Shown one piece after another: positions 37,406 through 46,197 of a DNA stretch of 64,000 nt (the stretch's first letter is position 1; the number at the start of each line of letters is the position of its first letter). Under the pieces are notes generated by a model that was given only the letters and a program-made list of their open reading frames with translations, was not told where the DNA came from and searched no databases. The position numbers and the translations under genes are program-made. Location: positions 5,097,501 through 5,161,500 of the forward strand of contig NZ_CP125380.1 in assembly GCF_034009455.1 (NCBI RefSeq), in the 5' to 3' direction. Origin of the DNA: Pseudomonas sp. P5_109 (GTDB lineage: Bacteria; Pseudomonadota; Gammaproteobacteria; Pseudomonadales; Pseudomonadaceae).

Positions 37406-38032
37406 ATGAACTCCGTTTTTATTGTCGATGATCACCCGGTTATCCGCCTTGCCGTTCGAATGTTACTGGAACATGAAGGTTACAAAGTCGTCGGCGAAAC
37501 CGATAATGGGGTCGACGCCATGCAGATGGTCCGCGAATGCATGCCGGACCTGGTGATTCTCGACATCAGCATTCCAAAACTTGATGGCCTGGAAGTGCTA
37601 TCCCGATTCAACGCAATGAGTACCCCTCTTAAAACGCTGGTACTGACAGCACAATGCCCGACACTTTTCGGCATTCGTTGCATGCAATCCGGTGCATCGG
37701 GCTATGTCTGCAAACAAGAGGACATCAGTGAACTGGTCAGCGCCATAAAAGCGGTATTTGCCGGTTACAACTATTTCCCGAGCGAGGCCCTGAACCCCGT
37801 CCGAGGAGATGAAACACGCTGCATCGAACTGGAATTGTTCAAATCCGTAAACGACCGGGAGTTGATGGTCTTGCAACTTTTTGCCCAAGGTCGCACAAAC
37901 AAGGAAATCGCCAAGGGCATGTTTCTGAGCAACAAGACCGTGAGCACCTACAAAAAGCGCCTCATGCAGAAACTCAAAGCCAAATCCCTGGTTGAACTCA
38001 TTGAGATGGCAAAACGTAACGCACTCGTGTGA
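37406..38032 (+). CDS. BvgA/RocA-type LuxR-family response regulator
   Basis: A 208-residue receiver (VFIVDDHPVIRLAVRMLLEH; LVILDISIPKLDG, Asp53; LVLTAQC; YVCKQED) with a C-terminal LuxR helix-turn-helix (SVNDRELMVLQLFAQGRTNK; EIAKGMFLSNKTVSTYKKRL). The NKTVSTYKKRLMQKL recognition helix is typical of the BvgA/EvgA/RocA group. ATG 37406 begins the conserved MNSVFIVDDHP; a weak GGGA precedes it. It overlaps the kinase gene by 4 bases. Phosphorelay from that kinase is expected. Confidence 0.9.
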   Translation: MNSVFIVDDHPVIRLAVRMLLEHEGYKVVGETDNGVDAMQMVRECMPDLVILDISIPKLDGLEVLSRFNAMSTPLKTLVLTAQCPTLFGIRCMQSGASGYVCKQEDISELVSAIKAVFAGYNYFPSEALNPVRGDETRCIELELFKSVNDRELMVLQLFAQGRTNKEIAKGMFLSNKTVSTYKKRLMQKLKAKSLVELIEMAKRNALV

Positions 38033-41000
38033 GAACCTGGATGCCCAGCCGTTTGAAGGTCTATCTGATTCAAGTGACCGCAGGTCTATGCGTGAGCACC
38101 TCGTTGTTCGGGGCACCGGGCAATGAACACTACACGCTGCTCAGCCGCTCGAAGGCCGGGACGCTGGAGATTCGACTGGATGAAACCCAGCGACAATGGT
38201 TAACCCAAAAAAATCAACTGACGCTCGGTACGTCGGCCCCCGACTACCCCCCTTTCGACCTGACCACCAGCGGTCAGGACTATGAAGGGTTTACCGCCGA
38301 TTACGCAGGTCTTCTGGGAGAAGCGACTGGATTGTCTGTCAAGGTTCGGCGTTTTGACTCTCGAGGGGCCGCGATCGCCGCGCTGCAGAACGGCGATGTC
38401 GATCTGCTTGGCACCGCCAATGGATTCGAAGCGGACAATACCGACATTGCTCTGTCCATACCCTATGCCGTCGACCAACCCGTACTGGTGACCCGCGAAG
38501 GGGAAACCCGATCCCTCACCGATGGCCTGGCCGGATTGCGCCTGAGCATGGTGTATCACTACTTGCCGCTGGCGGAAGTCAAGGCGTTGTACCCGAAGGC
38601 GATCATTACGTCCTATCCGTCCTACCAGAATGCGATCAATGCCGTTGCTTTCGATCAGGCCGACGTGTTTCTCGGTGACACCATTTCAACTCACTACATG
38701 ATCAACAAGGGGTACCTGAACAACATCCGCATGGCCAACTTCGGCAAACATGAAGCCTTTGGTTTCAGCTTCGCCGTTAACAGGAACAACCCCGAGCTGC
38801 TCGGCATCATCAACGCAATGATCAGGGCCATCCCCTCCAGTGAACGAGAAAACATCGCCAAACGCTGGAGCGCCGGCAGCGACATTCTGCTAACCGATCA
38901 AAAGCTGCAACTCACTGACCGGGAAGAACGCTGGCTGGCACACCACCCGATAGTGCGCGTCGTCGTCAACGAAGCCTTCGCGCCACTGACGTTTTTCGAT
39001 AGCAATGGCAACTTTCGCGGGGTCAGCGCGGATTTGCTTGAGCTGATCAGGTTGCGCACCGGCTTGCGCTTTGACATCCAGCGCAGTCGGAACGATGACG
39101 AGATGATCAAACAGATCAGGGACAACCAGGCCGATGTGATCGGCGCGCTACTCCCCAGCGCCCAGCGTCAAACCCAACTGAACTTTACCCGCCCCTTTCT
39201 GGAAAATTCCTACGTCCTACTGACCCGTAAAGCCGCCGACAGCCCGACCAACCTCGAGCAGTTGCAGGACAAGCGCCTGGCCATTGCCCGCGGCAATCCA
39301 CTCATGGATTACCTGCGCAGAGAGTTTCCCCGTATCAAGCTGATCGAAACCCCGGACACCTTCAGCGCCGTAGAGATGCTCGCCGAAGGCCAGGCCGACG
39401 GCTCGGTGAATTCACTGATCATTGCCAACTACTTCACCTCATCGAGTCTCTTCGAGCACACATTGCAAATCAGCACCACCATCGGCACCGAGCAGGCGGC
39501 GTTTTCCCTTGCCACCGCTCGGAATGCCAAGGAGTTGAACGCCATTCTCGACAAGGCGCTTCTGAGCATCTCGCCGGAGGAGCTGGGTATCATCAACAGT
39601 CGCTGGCGCGGCTATTCGGCATCGTCGCAAAGCACCTGGCGCAATTATCAAAGACTGTTCTACCAAATTGTCATCGGTGCTGGCGTGCTGTTGCTGATTT
39701 CCGTTGCGTGGAACGACTACATGCGACGCCAGATCAAGCAACGCAAGGCTGCCGAGCGTGCGTTGAGCGATCAGTTCGAGTTCATGCGATCACTGGTCAA
39801 TGGCACGCCCCATCCGATCTATGTACGTGATCGCCAGGGGCTACTGCAAAGTTGCAATGACAGTTACCTGCAAGCGTTCTGCGCCAGGCGTGAAGATGTC
39901 ATCGGCAAAAGCGTGATGCAGGGAGCGATGAGCAATGTGTTCGAAGCCCGGGAGTACCAGGCTGACTACCAACGCGTGGTGACCGAGGGCAGGCCGTTGA
40001 TCGTCGATCGCGAACTGCACATTGGCGGCCGGCGGCTGACGATCTATCACTGGATTCTTCCCTATCGGGATTCCAGCGCGAAAGTGCAAGGCATTATCGG
40101 TGGCTGGATCGACATCAGCGATCGGCGGCAACTGCTCGATGATCTGCGTTGCGCGAAAGAACGCGCCGATAACGCCAACCGGGCCAAAAGCACGTTTCTG
40201 GCCACGATGAGCCATGAGATCCGCACACCGATGAATGCAATCATCGGCATGCTTGAGCTGGCACTCAAGCGTCTTGATCATCAGCACGCGGAGCGTCCGG
40301 CCATCGATGTCGCGTATAACTCGGCGAAAGGCTTGCTGGAGCTGATTGGCGACATCCTCGACATTGCCAGAATCGAATCAGGGCGCTTGAGCCTGAGCCC
40401 GGAGCGCGTCAATCCGGGTGAACTCGTGGCCTCGGTCGTGCGGATCTTCGATGGCCTGGCCCGACAGAAGGAACTCGAGCTGGTGCTGGAGTTTTCATCG
40501 GCCAACCCGCCCTTCGATGTGTTGCTGGACCCTTTGCGCTTCAAACAGGTGCTATCCAACCTGATCAGCAATGCCATAAAATTTACCGAGCAAGGCCAGG
40601 TCCGGGTCATTGTCGACCTGCAGCCGGCAACACAACCCGATCATGCGCAGATGCGGGTGCAGGTTCACGACAGTGGTATCGGGATCAGCGAACAGGAGCA
40701 ACAGCGCCTGTTCGAACCCTTCGCCCAGGCCGACCACACCATGCAATCGGCCAGGGGAGGCGCGGGGCTGGGGCTGGTGATCAGCCGCAATCTCTGCGAG
40801 ATGATGGGCGGTAGTCTGCAATTGCGCAGCGAGTCGGGTGCCGGCACTCAAGTAGAGGTGCTGCTGCAGCTGGAAACGTTGCCGCTGCAACAGTCAGCCC
40901 AGGTGGCCGAAACCCAAATCGTCGTCGCCACAACCCCATTAAATGTCCTGGTGGTCGACGATCACTCGGCCAATCGTTTGCTCACGTGCCAGCAACTGGA

Positions 41001-41682
41001 GTTTCTTGGGCATCGATTTTCCGTCGCGGCCGATGGCCAGGAGGGACTGGAGGTCTGGAAAGACCACCCGTTTGATCTGGTGATTGCCGATTGCAACATG
41101 CCCGTCATGAACGGTTACGAGCTGGCCCGTGCCATTCGCCAGCATGAAAGACAAAACCATCGTCCTCCCTGCACCGTTGTCGGCTTTACCGCCAATGCCC
41201 AACCGGAAGAGGTTCAACGCTGCAAGCAAGCCGGAATGGACGACTGCCTGTTCAAACCCCTCAGCCTCGGCGCCTTGAGTCTATGGGTAGAAGGCATTGA
41301 ACCCAGCCATGCAACCCCGGCGTTCAGCCTCCGCGGGTTGAAACAGCTGACCGGGGACAATCCGATGTTGAACCGGCGATTGCTGAACGAATTGGTGAGC
41401 AGCAACCGCCAGGATCTGCAAACACTGTTGACGCTATCCAGTTCCGGGGATAGGCAGGCGCTGCAGGATATTGCCCACAAAATCAAAGGCGCAGCCCGGA
41501 TAGTGCAGGCCTCTCGCTTGATCGACAGCTGCGAGGCACTTGAAGCTGCCTGCCATGAGGATTTCGATCGCGAAAAAGTGGCTGGATGCTGCAAATCCAT
41601 GGAGTGCGCCATGCTTGAGTTGGACGACGCGTTACTGCGTCAGATTGACCATTACGACGAAGGCAAAGTGACAGAGCCTTAA
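38029..41682 (+). CDS. BvgS/RocS-type unorthodox sensor histidine kinase
   Basis: A 1217-residue inner-membrane phosphorelay kinase. Order: signal or first membrane segment (residues 8-30), two periplasmic Venus-flytrap SBP3 domains (about 55-285 and 300-540), a membrane helix (LFYQIVIGAGVLLLISVAW), PAS (about 580-710), HisKA (ATMSHEIRTPMNAIIGML, His729), HATPase (NLISNAIKF, DSGIGI, GAGLGL), receiver (LVIADCNMPVMNG, Asp1021) and Hpt (IAHKIKGAARIV, His1150). All four relay sites are intact, so His-Asp-His-Asp transfer to the overlapping BvgA-type regulator is expected. GTG 38029 overlaps the regulator stop (GTGA); ATG 38041 is an equally possible start. The ligand is unknown. Confidence 0.93.
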   Translation: MRTWMPSRLKVYLIQVTAGLCVSTSLFGAPGNEHYTLLSRSKAGTLEIRLDETQRQWLTQKNQLTLGTSAPDYPPFDLTTSGQDYEGFTADYAGLLGEATGLSVKVRRFDSRGAAIAALQNGDVDLLGTANGFEADNTDIALSIPYAVDQPVLVTREGETRSLTDGLAGLRLSMVYHYLPLAEVKALYPKAIITSYPSYQNAINAVAFDQADVFLGDTISTHYMINKGYLNNIRMANFGKHEAFGFSFAVNRNNPELLGIINAMIRAIPSSERENIAKRWSAGSDILLTDQKLQLTDREERWLAHHPIVRVVVNEAFAPLTFFDSNGNFRGVSADLLELIRLRTGLRFDIQRSRNDDEMIKQIRDNQADVIGALLPSAQRQTQLNFTRPFLENSYVLLTRKAADSPTNLEQLQDKRLAIARGNPLMDYLRREFPRIKLIETPDTFSAVEMLAEGQADGSVNSLIIANYFTSSSLFEHTLQISTTIGTEQAAFSLATARNAKELNAILDKALLSISPEELGIINSRWRGYSASSQSTWRNYQRLFYQIVIGAGVLLLISVAWNDYMRRQIKQRKAAERALSDQFEFMRSLVNGTPHPIYVRDRQGLLQSCNDSYLQAFCARREDVIGKSVMQGAMSNVFEAREYQADYQRVVTEGRPLIVDRELHIGGRRLTIYHWILPYRDSSAKVQGIIGGWIDISDRRQLLDDLRCAKERADNANRAKSTFLATMSHEIRTPMNAIIGMLELALKRLDHQHAERPAIDVAYNSAKGLLELIGDILDIARIESGRLSLSPERVNPGELVASVVRIFDGLARQKELELVLEFSSANPPFDVLLDPLRFKQVLSNLISNAIKFTEQGQVRVIVDLQPATQPDHAQMRVQVHDSGIGISEQEQQRLFEPFAQADHTMQSARGGAGLGLVISRNLCEMMGGSLQLRSESGAGTQVEVLLQLETLPLQQSAQVAETQIVVATTPLNVLVVDDHSANRLLTCQQLEFLGHRFSVAADGQEGLEVWKDHPFDLVIADCNMPVMNGYELARAIRQHERQNHRPPCTVVGFTANAQPEEVQRCKQAGMDDCLFKPLSLGALSLWVEGIEPSHATPAFSLRGLKQLTGDNPMLNRRLLNELVSSNRQDLQTLLTLSSSGDRQALQDIAHKIKGAARIVQASRLIDSCEALEAACHEDFDREKVAGCCKSMECAMLELDDALLRQIDHYDEGKVTEP

Positions 41683-41731
41683 CTATGCTTGGCCCCTTGG
41701 CAGTGTGTTGACCATCATGGAGAAACCCGCA

Positions 41732-44677
41732 ATGCCTAACCCACTGCGCCCCGATCCACGCCGGTTTCCACTGCATGTCCATATCAGCGTGATGTTCACC
41801 TTTTTGTTGTTGCTGACCGGGGTAGTGCTGGGACTTTTCAACTACCGGCAAACCACACAAATCATACTGTCGAGCAGTGAAAAACTCTTCAACCGCATTG
41901 AGCAGGATGTCCGACTGGACCTGCATGCGACCTATGAGCCCATTCGTCATCTGTTGAGCCTGTTGGCACTCAATCCGGCGGGCCAGTCCACTGATCTGGA
42001 ACAACGCCTGGCACTGCTCGAACCGTTCAGCCAGTCACTCGAGGACAACCCCAATCTGGCTTCGCTGTACCTGGGCTACGACAATGGTGACTTTTTCATG
42101 GTCCGCCCGCTGCGTACCCCAGAGGTCAAGGCCCTGGTAAAGGCCCCGGACACCGCGGCTTATCAAGTCTGGAGCATCGAACACAACAGCAGCGGCCAGG
42201 TCCGTTCCCAGTCTTTGTTCTTCGACCGGAACCTGGCACTGGTCAGCCATCAGGACAACCTGAACGACACGTACGACCCACGTAACCGTGCCTGGTTTAC
42301 CAGCGCCCGCGGCGACAATGACCAGATCACGACCGAACCCTATATCTTTTTTTCCACCCACGACATTGGCACGACGCTGGCACGCCGCAGCGGTGACAAG
42401 GCAATCCTGGCCGCCGACCTGACCCTGGCCGAACTCAGCGCGACCCTGGCCAAGCATGTCGTGACCCCCAATACCGAAATCGTGCTGTTCGATGCGCAGG
42501 GCAATGCCATTGCCTACCCCGATAGCCGCAGGCTGATCGTCGATGACCAGACCTCCCGCCTGATCAAGGCAGCGGACCTCAACCCCAGCCTGGGCGCGTT
42601 GCTCAACAGTCCGTCTCAAGGCAACCGCCTGAACGCCAGCGGCCGACAGTGGATCGTGGCCCGCAGCAGCATGCAGGAAGGCGGCCCCCAAGGCCTGCAA
42701 CTGGCTCTGCTGGTACCGGAAGACGAGTTGCTCGTCGACGCTTACCGGATGCGCTGGCAAGGCGCGCTCATTACCCTGGCAACACTGTTGTTATGCGTGC
42801 CGTTGGGTTGGCTGACATCAAGAGTCCTGGTCAAACCCTTGCGCGCCCTGGTGCAGGAGGCCGATGCGATTCGCAGTTTCGATTTCAATTTCCCGCTTTC
42901 CCGTCGCTCGCCGGTGCTCGAAGTCGACCAGCTGAGTGTGTCGATGGCACGGATGAAGGACACACTGGCGAGTTTCTTCCAGATCACTGACAGCCTCAGC
43001 GCCGAAACCCGTTTCGCCCCGCTGCTGGAACGGGTGTTGTTTGAAACCGTGAAAATCGGTCAGGCCCAGGCCGGCCTGATCTATCTGCGCGAAGGTGATG
43101 GTGAGCAAATGGAACCCCACGGCCTGGTCATCAATGACACCGCCGAAGACCTGCAATCCTTCGACATTCGCGGACACTCGCTCGAGAACCCGCAAAGCCC
43201 CACATGGCTACAGCAACTGGCAATCGTCGACAATGTCGTCAGCAACCTGGGGTTCGAGCAGGCGGGTGATCTGCAGAAAGTCTTGCTCGCGCTGAAAAGT
43301 CCCCGGGTTCATCTGATCGGAATCCGCCTGCACAATCGTCACAACGAAACCGTGGGCCTGCTGGTGCTGCTGCTGGCCGACAGTGGCGAGCAAAGCGACC
43401 TGGACAAACTGCGACCGGACCGCATTGCGTTTCTCCAGGCGGTGTCCGGCGCGGCTGCCGTGTGCATCGAAAGCCAGCGCCTGCAAGCCCGGCAAAAACA
43501 ACTGCTGGACGCCTTCATTCAACTGCTGGCCGGCGCCATCGACGCCAAAAGTCCCTACACCGGCGGCCATTGCCAACGCGTGCCGGAACTGACCCTGATG
43601 CTCGCCCATGCGGCGGCGGCCAGCCAGGAGCCTGCCTTCAGCGCCTATCGGCCAACCGAAGATGAATGGGAGGCACTGCACATCGCCGCCTGGCTGCACG
43701 ATTGCGGCAAGGTCACCACGCCGGAATACGTCGTCGACAAAGCCACGAAGCTGGAAACCCTGACCGATCGCATCCACGAAATCCGCACCCGCTTCGAGGT
43801 ACTCAAGCGCGATGCCTGGATCAGCTACTGGCAGGCCATCGCCCTGGGCGGTGATGAGCAATCGCTGGCAGAACTGCGCAATGCCAGCCTGGCCGGGCTG
43901 GATGATGATTTCGCCTTCGTTGCCCGCTGCAATCTTGGTGGCGAAGCCATGGCCGACGCTGATCTGCAACGTCTGCGCAGCGTGGCTGAACGCACCTGGA
44001 CCCGAACCCTGGATGACCGGCTGGGCGTGTCCTGGGAGGAGAACCGGCGTCAGGCCCGAACACCCGCCCCCACCCTGCCCGTCAGTGAACCCTTACTGGC
44101 GGACAAGCCTGAGCATCTGTTCGAACGCAGTGAACACGAAGTGATACCGCAAGATAATCCCCTGGGCTTCAAACTCGATGTGCCGCCCCACAAATACAAC
44201 CGGGGTGAGCTGTACAACCTGAGCATTGTCCGCGGCACCCTGACGAGCGAAGAGCGTTATGTCATCAATAACCACATCGTCCAGACGATCCTGATGCTCA
44301 ACCATCTGCCGTTCCCCGCGCACTTGCGCAACGTCGCGGAAATAGCCGGTGGGCATCACGAGAAAATGGACGGCAGCGGTTACCCGAAACGTTTGAAACG
44401 CGAAGAAATGAGCCTGCCGGCGCGGATGATGGCGATAGCCGATATTTTCGAAGCGTTGACGGCCGCCGACCGCCCCTACAAAAAAGCCAAGACCTTGAGC
44501 GAGGCGCTGGGCATCATGGCCTTCATGTGCCGTGATGCCCACATCGACCCGGAGCTGTTCGGCCTGTTCATCAAGGCACAGATCTATTTGCAATACGCCA
44601 GACGCTTTCTCGACCCGCAGCAGATCGATACGGTAGACGCGTCGGGCCTGCTGGCCAAGGCAGGCCTGGCGTCTTGA
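41732..44677 (+). CDS. Membrane HD-GYP c-di-GMP phosphodiesterase with dCache, HAMP and GAF domains
   Basis: About 981 residues. Membrane helix (SVMFTFLLLLTGVVLGLF), periplasmic dCache region, second helix (ALITLATLLLCVPLGWL), HAMP, GAF (about 430-590) and HD-GYP. The HD-GYP metal set is present: GGHCQRV, LHDCGK (about 655), NNHIVQT, GGHHEKMDGSGYP (about 875), ADIFEALTAADRPYK. Spacing between the HD and HH motifs is about 220 residues, far longer than normal because of an inserted segment (about 690-830). It probably degrades c-di-GMP in response to a periplasmic ligand. ATG 41732 has GGAG nine bases before it; 41717 and 41705 are alternatives. It follows the BvgS-type kinase by 49 bases. Confidence 0.9.
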   Translation: MPNPLRPDPRRFPLHVHISVMFTFLLLLTGVVLGLFNYRQTTQIILSSSEKLFNRIEQDVRLDLHATYEPIRHLLSLLALNPAGQSTDLEQRLALLEPFSQSLEDNPNLASLYLGYDNGDFFMVRPLRTPEVKALVKAPDTAAYQVWSIEHNSSGQVRSQSLFFDRNLALVSHQDNLNDTYDPRNRAWFTSARGDNDQITTEPYIFFSTHDIGTTLARRSGDKAILAADLTLAELSATLAKHVVTPNTEIVLFDAQGNAIAYPDSRRLIVDDQTSRLIKAADLNPSLGALLNSPSQGNRLNASGRQWIVARSSMQEGGPQGLQLALLVPEDELLVDAYRMRWQGALITLATLLLCVPLGWLTSRVLVKPLRALVQEADAIRSFDFNFPLSRRSPVLEVDQLSVSMARMKDTLASFFQITDSLSAETRFAPLLERVLFETVKIGQAQAGLIYLREGDGEQMEPHGLVINDTAEDLQSFDIRGHSLENPQSPTWLQQLAIVDNVVSNLGFEQAGDLQKVLLALKSPRVHLIGIRLHNRHNETVGLLVLLLADSGEQSDLDKLRPDRIAFLQAVSGAAAVCIESQRLQARQKQLLDAFIQLLAGAIDAKSPYTGGHCQRVPELTLMLAHAAAASQEPAFSAYRPTEDEWEALHIAAWLHDCGKVTTPEYVVDKATKLETLTDRIHEIRTRFEVLKRDAWISYWQAIALGGDEQSLAELRNASLAGLDDDFAFVARCNLGGEAMADADLQRLRSVAERTWTRTLDDRLGVSWEENRRQARTPAPTLPVSEPLLADKPEHLFERSEHEVIPQDNPLGFKLDVPPHKYNRGELYNLSIVRGTLTSEERYVINNHIVQTILMLNHLPFPAHLRNVAEIAGGHHEKMDGSGYPKRLKREEMSLPARMMAIADIFEALTAADRPYKKAKTLSEALGIMAFMCRDAHIDPELFGLFIKAQIYLQYARRFLDPQQIDTVDASGLLAKAGLAS

Positions 44678-45160
44678 TCAGCAGTCGGTCAGGCGCAGGA
44701 AAATTGCCGCCAGCTGTTCGATTCCGGCCTGGTCCTGCGCGGTAAAACGCGCGAGCTTCGGACTGTCGAGATCGAGCACGCCGATCAATCGGCCATCCTT
44801 GACCAACGGCACCACCAGTTCGCTGTTCGATGCGCTGTCGCAGGCAATGTGACCGGGGAACGCGTGCACATCTTCGACCAACTGAGTCTGCAAGGTCGCG
44901 GCTGCGGTTCCGCAGACGCCACGCCCGAACGGAATCCGCACGCAAGCGATCTGCCCCTGAAACGGGCCCAGCACCAGTTCCTCATTGCGGTTGAGGTAAA
45001 AACCGGCCCAGTTCAGGTCTTCGAGCTGATTGAACAGAAACGCCGAGAACTGAGCGGCATTGGCGATGAAGTCCCGCTCGTCCGCCAGCAAGGACTCCAG
45101 TTGCGCATGCAGCATGCCGTAGCCTTCGAGGCCCTGGCCGCTCTTTTGTAAATCGATCAT
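44678..45160 (-). CDS. msrC: Free methionine-(R)-sulfoxide reductase (GAF-fold, MsrC/fRMsr)
   Basis: A 160-residue GAF-domain enzyme with the three catalytic/resolving cysteines of the family (IACVRIPFGRGVCGTAAAT; HIACDSASNSELVVPL) and the NWAGFYL motif. It reduces free Met-R-sulfoxide with thioredoxin or glutaredoxin. It overlaps the DUF815 gene by 4 bases (ATGA), so they are co-translated. The stop lies at the 3' end of the convergent HD-GYP gene with no gap. Confidence 0.92.
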   Translation of the reverse strand: MIDLQKSGQGLEGYGMLHAQLESLLADERDFIANAAQFSAFLFNQLEDLNWAGFYLNRNEELVLGPFQGQIACVRIPFGRGVCGTAAATLQTQLVEDVHAFPGHIACDSASNSELVVPLVKDGRLIGVLDLDSPKLARFTAQDQAGIEQLAAIFLRLTDC

Positions 45161-46047
45161 GCCTTGTGCTCCAACAGTTTCAGCCCGACCCAGTAACGGG
45201 CAAATTGATAGGCGCAACGTCCATTGCGATTGCCTCGGCCAGTGGCCCAACGTACCGCCAGAATGTCCAGTTCTTCGCTGCGCTGCCACGCCAGTCCGGC
45301 CTTGCCGGCCAACTGGCCGATCCAGTGCTCGACGACGTTGAGGAAGTGTTCCTGGGTAAACGGATAGAACGACAGCCACAAACCGAAGCGGTCCGACAGC
45401 GCGATCTTGTCTTCAACCGCCTCGCTGGGATGCAGTTCGCCGTCGACCCGTTTCCAGTTTTCGTTGTCACTTTCCTTTTCCGGCACCAGATGGCGACGGT
45501 TGGACGTGGCGTACAGCAAAACGTTGTCCGGAGCCTGTTCCAGTGAGCCATCAAGGACGCTTTTGAGCACTCGGTAATCGCCCTCGCCCGACTCGAACGA
45601 GAGGTCATCGCAAAACAGCACGAAGCGCTGGGGAAGCTTGCCGATCTGTTCGACCACTCGCGGCAGGTCTGCCAGATGATCACGTTCAATCTCGATCAAA
45701 CGCAAACCGGCGTGAGCGTGTTCGGCCAACAAGGCGCGCACCAGCGACGATTTGCCGGTGCCGCGTGAACCCCAGAGCAAGGCGTGGTTGGCGGGCATGC
45801 CATCGAGGAATTGTTGGGTATTGCGCCCAAGCTGCTCGACTTGCCGGTCGACGCCGATCAGGTCCGACAGGCGCATGTCGAGGCTGACCTCCAGCGGCAT
45901 CAGATAACCGCCGCGCGACTCACGCTGCCAGCGCGCGGCCAGGCAATGCGTCCAGTCGATGGCTGGCCTGGGTGCCGGCAGCAACGGCTCGATTCGGGCC
46001 AGAACGGCATCGGCGCGTTCAAGAAAAGCATTCAATCGGGAATCCAC
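45157..46047 (-). CDS. DUF815 AAA-type ATPase
   Basis: A 296-residue P-loop ATPase: Walker A LLWGSRGTGKSSLVRAL, Walker B RFVLFCDDLSFE, sensor-like VLLYATSNRRHLVPE, then RFGLWLSFYPFTQEHFLNVV. This is the complete DUF815 pattern; the role is unknown. It is the first gene of a two-gene unit with msrC and divergent from sagS; P. aeruginosa has a similar gene next to sagS (from memory of PA2823-PA2824). Confidence 0.88.
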   Translation of the reverse strand: MDSRLNAFLERADAVLARIEPLLPAPRPAIDWTHCLAARWQRESRGGYLMPLEVSLDMRLSDLIGVDRQVEQLGRNTQQFLDGMPANHALLWGSRGTGKSSLVRALLAEHAHAGLRLIEIERDHLADLPRVVEQIGKLPQRFVLFCDDLSFESGEGDYRVLKSVLDGSLEQAPDNVLLYATSNRRHLVPEKESDNENWKRVDGELHPSEAVEDKIALSDRFGLWLSFYPFTQEHFLNVVEHWIGQLAGKAGLAWQRSEELDILAVRWATGRGNRNGRCAYQFARYWVGLKLLEHKA

Positions 46048-46197
46048 GACTTCTCCTCGGGCACGTTCACAGTAATGATGGTGATACAGCGACGAAACAC
46101 AGCGTCAGACAAGTGGCTGCCCCCGCGGTACAGGCCTCACGAGAGCATCAGCAGACAGGCATGATCGACTATGCTTGAGCAGCGAAAGGAAACGGAA

